Assembly: GCA_003225495.1 (NCBI GenBank)
Contig: QIAJ01000108.1
Span: 1-39,561, forward strand
Direction of reading: 5' to 3'
Source: Acidobacteriota bacterium
Lineage (GTDB): Bacteria > Acidobacteriota > Terriglobia > Terriglobales > Acidobacteriaceae
DNA: 39,561 nucleotides
Shown here: positions 17,355-26,645 of the stretch, in pieces
How the letters are laid out: the number at the start of each line of letters is the position of its first letter
Numbering within the stretch: position 1 is the first letter of the stretch
Program-made: the position numbers and the translations under genes
The notes under the pieces: generated by a model
What the model was told of the DNA's origin: nothing
Seen by the model: only the letters and a program-made list of their open reading frames with translations
The model's database searches: none

Positions 17355-18211
17355 GCCGTCGAAGGAAACAACCTCCCCGTGCCAACCACGAGCGCTGGCT
17401 GGTTTCGTACGCGGATTTCATCACGCTCTTGTTCGCGTTTTTCGTGGTGCTGTACGCGTCGTCGCAGGTGGATCACCAGAAAGTTGGAAAGCTGGCGATG
17501 GCCATCCAAGTTGCGTTTCAAGAAATGGGTGTGTTTCAGGCACCTTCAACCAAGGTTCCCGTGAATCTGGAAGATCCCATGCAGATCGGCGCCGTGCAGG
17601 AGATAGAGAACTGGCGTAAGAACACGAGCTTGACGCAGATGGCAGGGAATCCGAATGCTGCATCCGGTGGCAATGAGGAATACGGCAATCTACTCCAGCT
17701 GCAGGGCGAACTGGAAGGAATCCTGGCACCGGAGATCGCGCGGAAGGAAATTTCCATTGCGCGTGAAACGGAGGGTCTGGTGATCAGCCTAAAGGAAGCC
17801 GGATTTTTCGAAAGTGGGTCCGCACAAATGAAGCAGTCCTCGGAAGCTGCTCTGGACCGGATCGCGGAACCATTGAGGAAACGCAAATGCCGCCTGCGAA
17901 TTGAGGGTCATACCGACAACATTCCCATCCACAACGCGAAATTCTCATCCAATTGGGAGCTGTCGACGTCAAGGGCGACGGAGATTGTGCGACTACTTAT
18001 CGTCAGAGATGGGTTCGATGCGCGGCATCTAAGCGCCGCTGGTTACGCGGAATATCATCCGGCTGCCAGCAACAATACCGCAGAGGGGCGCGGCCAGAAT
18101 CGTCGCGTGGATATTGTAGTGCTGGGAGAGGAAGTGGCCGTGGTTGTGGCGGTCACTGGAAGCGTGGGAAAGCCGTCGCCGATCGTTATTGGACCCAAGC
18201 CGTCACAGTAG
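17351..18211 (+). CDS. motB: flagellar motor stator protein MotB
   Basis: A 286-residue stator subunit anchored to peptidoglycan. The single membrane helix YADFITLLFAFFVVLYASS contains the ion-binding aspartate D22. A linker of about 100 residues leads to an OmpA-like peptidoglycan-binding domain: LRIEGHTDNIPI, NWELSTSRATEIVRLLI, AAGYAEYHPAASN and GRGQNRRVDIVVLG. It overlaps motA by 4 nt. Its 3' end overlaps the tail of the convergent GNAT gene by 9 nt. A short hydrophobic tail follows the OmpA domain. Confidence 0.94.
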   Translation: MSRRRKQPPRANHERWLVSYADFITLLFAFFVVLYASSQVDHQKVGKLAMAIQVAFQEMGVFQAPSTKVPVNLEDPMQIGAVQEIENWRKNTSLTQMAGNPNAASGGNEEYGNLLQLQGELEGILAPEIARKEISIARETEGLVISLKEAGFFESGSAQMKQSSEAALDRIAEPLRKRKCRLRIEGHTDNIPIHNAKFSSNWELSTSRATEIVRLLIVRDGFDARHLSAAGYAEYHPAASNNTAEGRGQNRRVDIVVLGEEVAVVVAVTGSVGKPSPIVIGPKPSQ

Positions 18212-18691
18212 CAACTCCAGATAGAGAGCGCCCGCGATTGGGTTGGACCGGTACGGCGCGATTTCGACGAAGCCTTTCCGCCGGTAAAGTGCAATCGCGT
18301 TCTGCATCGACGATTCAATTGTGTCAAGCCGCATTCGTTCGTATCCCGCAGCGCCCGCTTCGGTAATAACGCGATCTATCAGCATTTGGCCAATACCCGT
18401 TCCGCGATGGCCGGGCCGAACGTATAAACGCTTCATCTCGCAGATCTGGCGATCGAGCGGACGCAGGGCAACGCAACCGGCGGGGTGATTCTGAACATGG
18501 GCGAGAAGTAGACGCCCAGCGGGAAGAGCGTAGAATCCCGGAAGATTCTTCAGTTCGTCCTCGAAGCCTTGAAAACACAGACTGAATCCGAGTGAATCGG
18601 CATACTCCAGAAAAAGCTCGCGCGCCTGATCGAGCTGCCCGGACGTAGTTGCCTGGGCGATCTCGATTCCCGGCTTTGGAGAGGTTGCCAT
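18203..18691 (-). CDS. GNAT-family N-acetyltransferase
   Basis: A 162-residue acetyltransferase. The acetyl-CoA motif is EMKRLYVRPGHRGTGIGQMLIDRVI, followed by GYERMRLDTIESSMQNAIALYRRKGFVEIAPYR, which covers motifs A and B. The substrate is unknown. It is convergent with motB, overlapping by 9 nt, and divergent from the ThyX-like gene, so it is unlikely to belong to the flagellar operon. Confidence 0.92.
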   Translation of the reverse strand: MATSPKPGIEIAQATTSGQLDQARELFLEYADSLGFSLCFQGFEDELKNLPGFYALPAGRLLLAHVQNHPAGCVALRPLDRQICEMKRLYVRPGHRGTGIGQMLIDRVITEAGAAGYERMRLDTIESSMQNAIALYRRKGFVEIAPYRSNPIAGALYLELLL

Positions 18692-18754
18692 AGAGTCTCA
18701 GGCGGAAACTTAATTGCGTACGGTCCCGCAGACGATTAAGATTTCTGCACTCCC

Positions 18755-20337
18755 ATGTCCGAAGTTATTTTAAGCGAGCCTGCAACTTTGAGCGATTCCT
18801 CCAGTAGCGCAAACGAGCCCTCGGTCGAAGTCTTTGCCGTCTACGGCGTGGAGCCGGAAATACAGGCTTATGCCATGGCGAAGTACTCGCGATCGTCGTT
18901 GTCGATGAAGGAATCGTTGAAGGAAATTACCTCACAAAAAGCCGAGAAATTTCTCAACACATTTTATTTTCAATACGGCCACCGGTCGATTGCCGACTTA
19001 GCGCATATCGCGCTGGCGATTGAGCGGTTGTCGATTCTGGCTGCGATCGTCGTGGCCGACGAGCAGCGCTGGGACGGGCAGGAACGATCGACGCGCTACC
19101 AGGATTTCCGCAAGAGCGGCTACTACACGCCGGAGTTTGGCGATTCGTCATTGCGGAGCCTATACCGGCAGGCGGTTGATCAGCTCTTCCTTGACTACGA
19201 GCGGCTGTCGCAGATGATGTTTGAGTATCTGCGGGGAATTACGCCCAAGCCCGCCGACATGAAGCAGGACGCGTACGAACGTACGCTGCGTGCCAGGGCG
19301 TTCGACATCTCGCGATACTTTCTGCCGTTGGCTACGAACACGTCACTGGGAGAGATTGTCAACGCCCGCACCCTTGAAACTCAGGTGGCGCATCTGCTCT
19401 CGCATACCCACAAAGAGGTCCGCGATCTGGGAGCGCGGCTGAAGCATGCTGCGATTTCGTCGGCTTATAACGCCAACGAAGAATCGCTGCGGTCTTTGGT
19501 CGAGGAGATTCGCGCGCTGTCCTCAGAATTGGGCGAACGCGCGGAACGCGAGTTGTTGCGCGAGGTGCGAGTGGCGCCCACGCTGGTGAAATATGCGGAC
19601 CCGAACGCATACGAAATAGAGACGCGCCGCGAACTGCTGCAGGCGGCTGCCGATCTGATGCGGGACGCGAAGGTTGAGCCCGCCCCGCTGGTCGATCTGT
19701 TGAATGATGAGCCTCTCGAAGTGGAACTGGCGGCAACTCTCCTTTATGAGCACTGCCATTATTCGTACCGGCAGGTTCGAGAAGCGGTGGGATCGGCGGG
19801 AGAGGCGCGCCGGCGGGAATCATTGAACTGGGATTGCGTCATCGCAGCAAGCATGACGAGATGTTGCGTCCATTCTCCGCAGGTCAGCAGTTCCGCTTCG
19901 ATATCCTGATGGATATCGGCGGCTTCCGCGACATGCACCGGCACCGGCGCTGCGTCCAGATCATGAAGGACTTTACGACTGTCCATGGTTTTGATACGCC
20001 CGCAGAAGTGGAGGCTGCCGGTTCGCGTTCGGAATACGAAACTGCCATGCGGGGCGCAGAATCGGCGGTGCTCAAAATTGCTTCCAGCCGGGGCGATGAG
20101 GCTGCGCAGAACGCGCAGTATGGGATTCCGCTTGGCTTCCGTAAGCGGACACTGTTCAAGATGGATTTTGCCGAGGCCGTCTACATCTCCGAATTGAGGA
20201 CCACACCGGCGGGACATACTTCTTATCGGAATGTCGCATATGCAATGTACGAGGCGGTGGCGGCGAAGTATCCGGAGTTGGCGAAATATTTTCGAGTCCA
20301 TGATGTGCGTGAGCCGGTGGATTTACTGAAGCGATGA
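18755..20337 (+). pseudogene. two-domain ThyX-like protein, frameshifted
   Basis: The first frame (18755 to about 19820) gives a ThyX-like domain with YGHRSIADLAHIALAIERLS and RWDGQERSTRYQDF. The second frame (about 19819 to 20337) continues with IIELGLRHRSKHDEMLRPFSAGQQFRF and FRDMHRHRRCVQIMKDF. Joining them needs one inserted base in GGGAATCATT, restoring RRE-IIELG and a 527-residue protein. Two-domain proteins related to FAD-dependent thymidylate synthase are familiar in Acidobacteria. Neither half shows an intact RHR-x7-Ser motif (RHRRCVQIMKD in the second), so thymidylate synthase activity is doubtful even if the frame is repaired. The lesion may be a sequencing error. Confidence 0.82.
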
Positions 20338-20408
20338 TAATGATAGGCGGAGGAGATGCGTGACGATAGGGCAAGGTTCGTCCGTCGCCTGCTAAAATCA
20401 ATTCAACG

Positions 20409-20759
20409 ATGCCTCTCTACGAATACGAGTGTAAGAAGTGCGGCCACCGCTTTGAGAAAATCCTGAAATTCTCCGACAAACCTATGAAGAAATGCCCCGA
20501 CTGCGGAGGCGCGGTGGAGCAGCTGATCTCGGCGCCTACAGTGCAGTTTAAGGGCGCCGGCTGGTATGTGACGGACTACGCGAAGAAGGGAACGTCTTCT
20601 TCATCGAAGGCCTCCGAGAGCGACGGTGGGTCTAAAGACAGTTCGAAAGACGGTAAGGATTCGAAATCGGATTCCAAAGACGCCAAGGATTCCAAGGAAA
20701 CAAAGAAAGAAGAAAAGTCGAAGACTGAGACGGCATCCAGGAAGCAGAAGAAAGATTAA
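20409..20759 (+). CDS. FmdB-family zinc-ribbon protein
   Basis: A 116-residue protein. Residues 1-45 form the FmdB zinc ribbon: MPLYEYECKKCGHRFEK, then MKKCPDCGG, two CxxC pairs for one Zn. GAGWYVTDY follows, as usual in the family. From about residue 58 the chain is a disordered, highly charged tail of Ser, Lys, Asp and Glu (repeats of DSK, KDSK). FmdB proteins are putative regulators of unproven function. It follows the ThyX-like gene by 71 nt on the same strand and is closed by a terminator. Confidence 0.9.
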   Translation: MPLYEYECKKCGHRFEKILKFSDKPMKKCPDCGGAVEQLISAPTVQFKGAGWYVTDYAKKGTSSSSKASESDGGSKDSSKDGKDSKSDSKDAKDSKETKKEEKSKTETASRKQKKD

Positions 20760-20811
20760 TTCGCTGGATTTCGGCGCCCGTGGCGGGCGATTTAGTTTAA
20801 GCAAAGAAGAA

Positions 20812-20838
20812 GGCGGCCCGCAGGCCGCCCTTTTCTTT
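20812..20838 (+). terminator. rho-independent terminator after fmdB-type gene
   Basis: A perfect 7-bp stem GGCGGCC / GGCCGCC with loop CGCA is followed by CTTTTCTTTT. The A-rich stretch on the other side means it may also serve the convergent barrel gene. Confidence 0.85.
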
Positions 20839-20852
20839 TGTGTCCTCACAAA

Positions 20853-21335
20853 CTAGAAGCGGTACATTACTCCGGTGTTCACCCGCATGTTGTTCTTGCT
20901 GGTGACGCCGTTATCACGCAGCACCAACCAATCGAACTGGACCGCGCGAAACGCCCATTTCTTGGTTCCGAAGTCGACGCCGCCGCCGAACATCATGGCC
21001 ATCCCGCTGTCGCTCAGTCCACCACTGGAAGCGCGGAATCCGCCAAAGAGGGCGTGAGCAAACGGCGAGAAGTTATCTTTGTGGGTCGAGACCACAGGTC
21101 CAAAGGTGTAGGTATAGACCGAGCCGTTGTTATAGACTCCGCTGAAATCAGCGGTTCCACCGAGCCAACGGGTGAGGTACATGTTCGCGGCTGTATTCCA
21201 GCCTTGGCCGTGCCCGCCACCGTCTGTTCTGGTGTACTGATAGCCTCCGTAGACTTCGGGCCCGGGTATTTCCTAATCCATCCCGAACATCGAAATCATT
21301 ACGATCAAAGCGGCAACGCCGATAAGTTTTTTCAT
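20853..21335 (-). pseudogene. outer-membrane beta-barrel protein with in-frame amber codon
   Basis: An ATG at 21335 with GGGAG upstream starts MKKLIGVAALIVMISMFGMD, a signal peptide, and then meets TAG at 21273-21275. The same frame continues without interruption for 139 codons: EIPGPEVYGGYQYTRTDGGG, then many alternating beta strands, ending VNTGVMYRF with the terminal aromatic residue that marks outer-membrane barrels. TAG differs by one base from CAG, and Gln is a common residue right after a signal peptidase site. So a nonsense mutation (or sequencing error) in a 160-codon gene is the simplest reading. Internal starts such as the ATG at 21182 would give a barrel without a signal peptide. 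Confidence 0.8.
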
Positions 21336-21682
21336 AATTCTCCCTTTTGAGATTCGCACCGCTTCCGTCCCGTACCGGCGTGTCGTATGCCGGGGTCGTC
21401 GCGCGGTTTGACCGCGATCGGATCCCGAGGATTCGGATCGTGCCCGGTGCCGAGATAAATCTTGGACGATACCCTATAAACCGGGCAAGTGACAGAAGCG
21501 GCTAAAAGAAAATCGTCCTTTGGTAATGGCATCCATCGTTCTGCCCGAGGGGACCAGGAAATTAAGGGATGTGATATCAGCAAGTTGCGGGAGTTATTAT
21601 TCGATAAACTCGCGGCTGAATCGTTCCGGGCACGTCCCACATCTAAATAGTCGTTACAACGAGTAATGGGAGAGAAATAGTC
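21336..21682. promoter_or_regulatory. divergent intergenic region, no gene seen
   Basis: This 347-bp space separates the leftward barrel gene from the rightward pirin gene and must hold both promoters. The second half is AT-richer. GGGAGAG lies 8 nt before the pirin start. No palindrome or RNA motif stands out, and I do not regard the minus ORF reading across the pirin 5' end as real. Confidence 0.35.
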
Positions 21683-22381
21683 ATGATTACGATTCGGCGC
21701 AGCAGCGAACGCGGGGGCGGCGACCACGGCTGGCTTAAGACTCGCCACACCTTCAGTTTTAACGATTACTGGGACGACAAATGGATGGGCTTCCGTTCCT
21801 TGCGGGTCATTAATGAGGATTTTGTAGGACCGAATAGCGGGTTCCCGACCCATCCACACCGCGACATGGAGATCATCACCTATATCTTGTCCGGCGAACT
21901 CGAGCACAAGGACAGCCTGGGAACGGGTTCCGTGATCAGGCCGGGGGACGGACAACGGATGACGGCTGGAAGGGGCATCCGACACAGCGAGGCGAATCCG
22001 TCCGCGACGGAAACAGCCCATCTTCTGCAGATCTGGATCACGCCCGAGAAGCAGGGCCTTGAACCGAGCTATGAACAGAAAAGCTTCCCGGAGGCGGAGA
22101 AGCGCGGAAAGTTTCGTCTGATCGCGTCAAAGGATGGCGCCGATGGTTCCGTGAAGATCAATCAGGATGCCAAGTTGTTCGTCAGCTTGCTCGCGCCCGG
22201 CGAAGAAACGACTCACAGCTTGGAAGGCAAGCGCCACGCCTGGCTGCAAGTGGCCAAAGGCGAAGTCGAACTGAATGGTCAGAAACTGGCTCAAGGCGAT
22301 GGTGCAGCCGTCAGCGAAGAGCAAAAGTTGATCGTCAAAGGAGCGAAAGACGCCGAAGTGCTGCTATTCGATTTGGCGTAA
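21683..22381 (+). CDS. pirin-family bicupin (YhhW-like)
   Basis: A 232-residue pirin. The metal ligands are in the N-terminal cupin: H57 and H59 in PTHPHRDMEIITYI, and H101 and E103 in RGIRHSEANPS. The start MITIRRSSERGGGDHGWLKTRHTFSFNDYWD matches YhhW-type pirins, some of which show quercetin 2,3-dioxygenase activity. The second cupin (about 140-232) lacks ligands, as is usual. The physiological role is unclear. It is a single gene, converging with pgeF. Confidence 0.93.
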   Translation: MITIRRSSERGGGDHGWLKTRHTFSFNDYWDDKWMGFRSLRVINEDFVGPNSGFPTHPHRDMEIITYILSGELEHKDSLGTGSVIRPGDGQRMTAGRGIRHSEANPSATETAHLLQIWITPEKQGLEPSYEQKSFPEAEKRGKFRLIASKDGADGSVKINQDAKLFVSLLAPGEETTHSLEGKRHAWLQVAKGEVELNGQKLAQGDGAAVSEEQKLIVKGAKDAEVLLFDLA

Positions 22382-22480
22382 TTGTGAGGACAGGAGGGCG
22401 TCGCTATTGGGGGCGCCCTCCCGAATCACCTTCGGCCGCGTAGTCTCGCTGTTTCGGTCGTTGGGTTCTTTCGAGCAACC

Positions 22481-23353
22481 CTATTTTCGTATCCCGACTA
22501 CCGCCATCATTCTTCCGGTCACGCCTTTTTCTGCGCGATGGCTGAACAGAAGAACTGTGTTGCAGGCCGTGCAGGGATAAGATGCGTCGATGTTTCTCGC
22601 AGGCACGCCCGCATCCATCAGCTGGCGGCGATTGGCCTCCACCAGATTAAGGAACAGGTTGACGGGAAGCTCGCTGTGGCCAGGCGCACGTGCGGTCAAA
22701 AAGAGCAGCGGATACTTTTCGCGCACCGGATCCGATTCCTTTACCTCGCGGAAAAGTTCGGCAGCGTAGGCGAACTGGCCTTCGAACTTCTTACGAACTT
22801 CTTCTCCTACTTGATAGCAGCAGGACTGCACACCCGGTCCAATGGCAGCGACCATATTGCGTGGGTCGCTTCCAAAGTATCGCTGCATCTCGCCGACGGC
22901 TTTCTCGACGATGCGCTTCACCGTGCCGCGCCATCCCGCGTGAAATACACCGACAGCGTGATTTTTCTTGTCGGCCAGGATGACGGGGATGCAGTCGGCG
23001 GTTTGGATGCCAAGCAGCAGGCCGGGCGTGTTAGTGATGAGTCCATCGCCGGCCAGAGGATCCGCAGACACGCGGTCGATCCGGTGAATGAGGTCGGAGT
23101 GAATCTGGCGGAGTGTGACGAGCATTGCGTGTTTGTCCGTCACTGCCAGTTGTTTAAAGAACAGGGCGCGATTGCGTTCTACGGCGGCGCGTGAGTCCTG
23201 TTTCGTGAAGCCGAGATTGAGTGCCCTTCCTCCGTAAACGCGGGAGACGCCACCCTGCCGGGTCGAGAACGCGTGAACGAGCCACGGGAGTTTCGCCAGC
23301 TTTTCGGAGCGCAGGAGTTGCAGCTTGGATTTCGGGGCGGACTTTGTCGGCAC
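22481..23353 (-). CDS. pgeF: PgeF/YfiH laccase-domain protein
   Basis: A 290-residue member of the DUF152/YfiH family. Members act on purine nucleosides and, as PgeF, edit wrongly incorporated L-Ser in the peptidoglycan stem. The zinc ligands are H85 (LRQIHSD), C121 (QTADCIPV) and H138 (VFHAGWRGTV), all in family spacing. The C-terminus has IDASYPCTACN...FSHRAEKGVTGRMMAVVGIRK, the standard ending. The old name polyphenol oxidase is misleading. It is a lone leftward gene; a peptidoglycan role would fit ddl elsewhere in the window but they are not linked. Confidence 0.93.
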   Translation of the reverse strand: MPTKSAPKSKLQLLRSEKLAKLPWLVHAFSTRQGGVSRVYGGRALNLGFTKQDSRAAVERNRALFFKQLAVTDKHAMLVTLRQIHSDLIHRIDRVSADPLAGDGLITNTPGLLLGIQTADCIPVILADKKNHAVGVFHAGWRGTVKRIVEKAVGEMQRYFGSDPRNMVAAIGPGVQSCCYQVGEEVRKKFEGQFAYAAELFREVKESDPVREKYPLLFLTARAPGHSELPVNLFLNLVEANRRQLMDAGVPARNIDASYPCTACNTVLLFSHRAEKGVTGRMMAVVGIRK

Positions 23354-23486
23354 AGGTCGATCATACTGAAATGAGATGGCTCAAGGCTAAAGGGTGTGTA
23401 CTTCCAACGGCTTCGTCGATTGTTTAACACCCGAGGTCATACCCGTTTGCGGGCTTTCTTGGGGAACGATATAGTTTTAGAAGCCC

Positions 23487-23843
23487 ATGTTTACTGACTT
23501 CACGACCACTGACCGCTGGACCAGAAAGCTGGTCCATTGCACGTACGAAGCCCTGATCGTCGCCATCTCCACACGTCATGCTGATGCAATCGACATCAAG
23601 TTTCTGGTGGATGGGCATCCAGTATGGGTGGCGTTGCCACATCCAGCATGGGTCGAATACAAAAAGCGGACAGGAACGCTCATCACCGACGCGTTGGCGA
23701 AGGAAATCGCCGGGCATTTTATCAAGACAGGATTGGAATCCGGTGAGGGAGTGGGACGTGAGATGTACTCGCTGACGATCGAGGAAACGCTCAAGCATTT
23801 GGATGCGGTCGTGGCTGAGGCGGGAGCAGTAGTCCCAAGGTAG
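23487..23843 (+). CDS. hypothetical protein (118 aa)
   Basis: A cytoplasmic-looking protein with no signal or membrane segment: FTTTDRWTRKLVHCTYEALIVAISTRHADAIDIKFLVDGHPVWVALPHPAWVEYKKRTG, then a helical C-terminal half. The pattern suggests a small alpha/beta domain. I do not recognise a family. Codon use resembles the neighbours. It is divergent from pgeF and stands 319 nt before pckG. Confidence 0.6.
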   Translation: MFTDFTTTDRWTRKLVHCTYEALIVAISTRHADAIDIKFLVDGHPVWVALPHPAWVEYKKRTGTLITDALAKEIAGHFIKTGLESGEGVGREMYSLTIEETLKHLDAVVAEAGAVVPR

Positions 23844-24162
23844 AGTCACGCGGCAGAGTTGGTCCCTAACGGGACTTCGATTTTAGGGTGACTACCCGAC
23901 TATAACGCGCCGGGTCTCGTTTGCCCGCGCCGCTCCTTGTCGGTGTCCCGCGAACTTTTGGCTGCAATCAGGCTACGGCGGGTCTAATACCTCTGACCCC
24001 CGGGCTTCGGCCCAGCACTTGGAAAGTACCTTGCAAATGAGGGACAATACTCTGTTTGTCCTGCGTTAGGGGCCGGCTGTCACCATGATGCTATTTTGTC
24101 CCCGCTCGCCGTTCTTAAGCCTGCTATTGAGCCCGCAGTCTCTTTTTGAGGGAGTTGCTTTT
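23844..24162 (+). promoter_or_regulatory. intergenic region upstream of pckG
   Basis: This 319-bp stretch holds no recognisable gene. A small inverted repeat GGACAA/TTGTCC lies at about 24043-24062. TTGGAA and GACAAT around 24019-24048 could form a weak promoter. The pckG ribosome site GAGGGAG is at 24147-24153. The upstream in-frame start at 24085 lacks such a site. Confidence 0.35.
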
Positions 24163-25992
24163 ATGTCCAGTCTTACCTTGGATGTGGAAACCACGAGCAC
24201 GCAAAGACATAAGCGGCTGGCGCAGTGGGTTGCGGAGTGCGCGCAACTGTGCACGCCGGAACGGGTGCATTGGTGCGATGGTTCGTCCGGGGAATATCAA
24301 GCGATGATGCGGCTCATGATCTTGTCTGGGACGGCCATCCCGCTCTCCGAGGACAAGAGGCCAAACAGCATCCTGGTCCGGTCGAGTCCGGCGGACGTGG
24401 CACGGGTCGAGGATCGGACTTTTATCTGCGCCCGCACCCAGGAGGAAGCCGGTCCCACCAACAATTGGGAAGATCCCGCGAAGATGAAAGACAAGCTGAA
24501 AAGACTCTACTCCGGTGCGATGGCTGGGCGGACGATGTTTGTCATCCCGTATAGCATGGGGCCGATCGGCTCGCCGATTGCGAAAATTGGAGTCGAGATC
24601 ACCGACTCGCCCTACGTCGTCGCGAACATGCACATCATGGCTCGGGTGGGTTCGCGAGTGCTCGAGGTGCTCGGCGAGGACGGGGAGTTTGTTCGGGGCT
24701 TGCACTCGGTAGGAGATCCGCTCGGACCGAGCGATCAGGATTCCGCGTGGCCCAACAACGCGAAAGAAAAATATATCTGTCATTTTCCGGAGACTCGGGA
24801 GATCTGGTCCTATGGATCCGGTTACGGCGGGAATGCTTTGCTTGGGAAGAAATGCCATGCGCTGCGAATTGCGTCCGTGCAGGCGCGGGACGAAGGATGG
24901 ATGGCGGAGCACATGCTCATCCTGAAGATGACGAACCCGGCGGGACGCGTGAAGTACATCACAGGGGCGTTTCCTTCTGCGTGCGGCAAGACGAATCTCG
25001 CCATGCTGATCCCGACGATTCCGGGGTGGAAGGTGGAAACCGTTGGGGATGACATTGCGTGGATGAAGTTTGGCCCAGACGGACGGCTGTATGCGATTAA
25101 TCCCGAGCATGGGTTTTTTGGAGTGGCGCCGGGCACGAGTATGAAGTCAAACCGGAACGCAATGCTCACGGCTGCCAGAAATTCTATCTTTACGAACTGC
25201 GCGATCACGCCCGAAGGTGACATCTGGTGGGAGGGGATGACTGCCGAAAAGCCTGCGGAGATGGTGGACTGGCTGCGGCGGCCGTGGACCCCGGGATCCG
25301 GGCGAAAGCCGGCACATCCGAATGCGCGCTTTACTACTCCGGCGGGGCAGTGCCCGGTCATTGCGCCCGAATGGGAGGATCCGAACGGTGTACCGATTGA
25401 TGCGATTCTCTTTGGCGGGCGCCGGGCGGGAATCGTTCCGCTGGTCACCGAGGCCTTCAGTTGGCAGCACGGAACATTTCTGGGTGCGACCGCCAGCAGC
25501 GAAACAACTGCGGCCGCGGCGGGAAAGGTTGGGCAGTTGCGGCGCGATCCGATGGCGATGTTGCCATTCTGCGGCTACCACATGGGCGATTATTTCGCGC
25601 ACTATCTGAAGATTGGAGCGCGGCCCGGCGCAAAGTTGCCGAAAATGTATTACGTCAACTGGTTTCGCACCGATGATCACGGAAAATTATTGTGGCCCGG
25701 TTACGGCGAAAACAGCCGGGTATTGAAGTGGGTCTTCGAGCGCTGCGATAACAACGTTCAGGCTGTGGATACTCCGATTGGGAGGCTGCCCGGTCCCGCT
25801 GACCTTGATACGAATGGACTCGATCTGCCGGCCGCCAGCCTCGCGAGATTACTGAGCGTTGACGTCGAGGGATGGTTAGCCGAGGTGCCGCTAATCCGGG
25901 AACATTTCGCGAAGTTTGGCAGTCATCTGCCTGACGGACTGAATCGGGAAGTCGATGAGTTGGAGGCGCGATTGCGTAAGGCGAAGAAATAG
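24163..25992 (+). CDS. pckG: phosphoenolpyruvate carboxykinase (GTP)
   Basis: A 609-residue GTP-dependent PEPCK, which converts oxaloacetate to PEP for gluconeogenesis. The class-specific P-loop [12 protein letters not shown] is at residues 270-281, including the reactive Cys274. Other landmarks are [64 protein letters not shown] and [16 protein letters not shown]. Length is typical. I take the ATG at 24163, where GAGGGAG lies 9 nt upstream and the family's N-terminus fits. It appears to be transcribed alone; folK converges on it. Confidence 0.97.
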   Translation: MSSLTLDVETTSTQRHKRLAQWVAECAQLCTPERVHWCDGSSGEYQAMMRLMILSGTAIPLSEDKRPNSILVRSSPADVARVEDRTFICARTQEEAGPTNNWEDPAKMKDKLKRLYSGAMAGRTMFVIPYSMGPIGSPIAKIGVEITDSPYVVANMHIMARVGSRVLEVLGEDGEFVRGLHSVGDPLGPSDQDSAWPNNAKEKYICHFPETREIWSYGSGYGGNALLGKKCHALRIASVQARDEGWMAEHMLILKMTNPAGRVKYITGAFPSACGKTNLAMLIPTIPGWKVETVGDDIAWMKFGPDGRLYAINPEHGFFGVAPGTSMKSNRNAMLTAARNSIFTNCAITPEGDIWWEGMTAEKPAEMVDWLRRPWTPGSGRKPAHPNARFTTPAGQCPVIAPEWEDPNGVPIDAILFGGRRAGIVPLVTEAFSWQHGTFLGATASSETTAAAAGKVGQLRRDPMAMLPFCGYHMGDYFAHYLKIGARPGAKLPKMYYVNWFRTDDHGKLLWPGYGENSRVLKWVFERCDNNVQAVDTPIGRLPGPADLDTNGLDLPAASLARLLSVDVEGWLAEVPLIREHFAKFGSHLPDGLNREVDELEARLRKAKK

Positions 25993-26050
25993 GTGTGACG
26001 CTGTCTTCCTTCGCCAGTCATTTTCGAAAGTTTGATCAGGGCTTTTCTCT

Positions 26051-26545
26051 TCAACGGCGACCGCCACTTGAAAGCTTGACAATCTGCCCCACAGGCATCG
26101 CGGCGAGAAGTTCGCGCGCGGTTTTTCCCAACTCGGGATGTGTCGCTTCCGGCGCAATCTCCGCCAATGGTTCCAGAACGAACCGTCGCTCGTGCATGGC
26201 GGGGTGCGGAATTTTCAAACCTTGTTCGTCGACTACGACATCGCCGAACAACAAAATATCGATATCGATGGAACGCGGACCTTTATCCTTCACGCGAAGG
26301 CGGCCCATCTTCTGTTCGATCGCCAACACCTTCGTGAGGAGTGCCGCCGGAGACAGTCCGGTTTCGACCGCGACCACACAATTTAGAAACCACGGCTGGT
26401 CGCGAAGTTCCACGGGTTCCGTTTCATAAAAGCCAGATACTGCGACGACATTCCCAGCTTCGCCGAGGCCTTTTATCGCTTCCTGGAGCCTCGCGGACCG
26501 GTCCCCAACGTTCGATCCGAGGGAGAGATAGACAAGCTCAGACAT
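26051..26545 (-). CDS. folK: HPPK, folate pathway pyrophosphokinase
   Basis: A 164-residue 2-amino-4-hydroxy-6-hydroxymethyldihydropteridine pyrophosphokinase. It transfers pyrophosphate from ATP to the pterin, just before dihydropteroate synthase. Family landmarks are VYLSLGSNVGDR, SGFYETEPVELRDQPWFLNCVVAVET, LLTKVLAIEQKMGR and GPRSIDIDILLFGD, then IPHPAMHERRFVLEPLAEIAP. The Mg-binding DIDIL motif is intact. The frame is open far upstream (to 26905), but that part overlaps the next gene on the other strand. The start at 26545 matches the family N-terminus. No other folate genes are adjacent. Confidence 0.95.
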   Translation of the reverse strand: MSELVYLSLGSNVGDRSARLQEAIKGLGEAGNVVAVSGFYETEPVELRDQPWFLNCVVAVETGLSPAALLTKVLAIEQKMGRLRVKDKGPRSIDIDILLFGDVVVDEQGLKIPHPAMHERRFVLEPLAEIAPEATHPELGKTARELLAAMPVGQIVKLSSGGRR

Positions 26546-26645
26546 GGTTACCATCAAGACGAAACAGCTTATCTTATGGGAGTTGCGGGGCTTGGTACCT
26601 TGGTTACTTTCAACGCCTTCCCCGCCCCGATAGTATCGAATTGCC

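Noticed and set aside
19830-20337. Second ThyX frame as an independent gene starting at TTG 19834
   Set aside because: The family's continuous sequence needs residues upstream of that TTG in both frames, and the two parts join exactly with a one-base correction.
20853-21182. Barrel gene starting at the internal ATG at 21182
   Set aside because: This start removes the signal peptide and first strands, has no ribosome site, and the upstream frame is plainly the same protein apart from the single TAG.
20838-21350. 170-codon plus-strand ORF opposite the barrel gene
   Set aside because: The minus strand carries a clear signal peptide and barrel ending in Phe; the plus frame has no family features and begins inside the terminator region.
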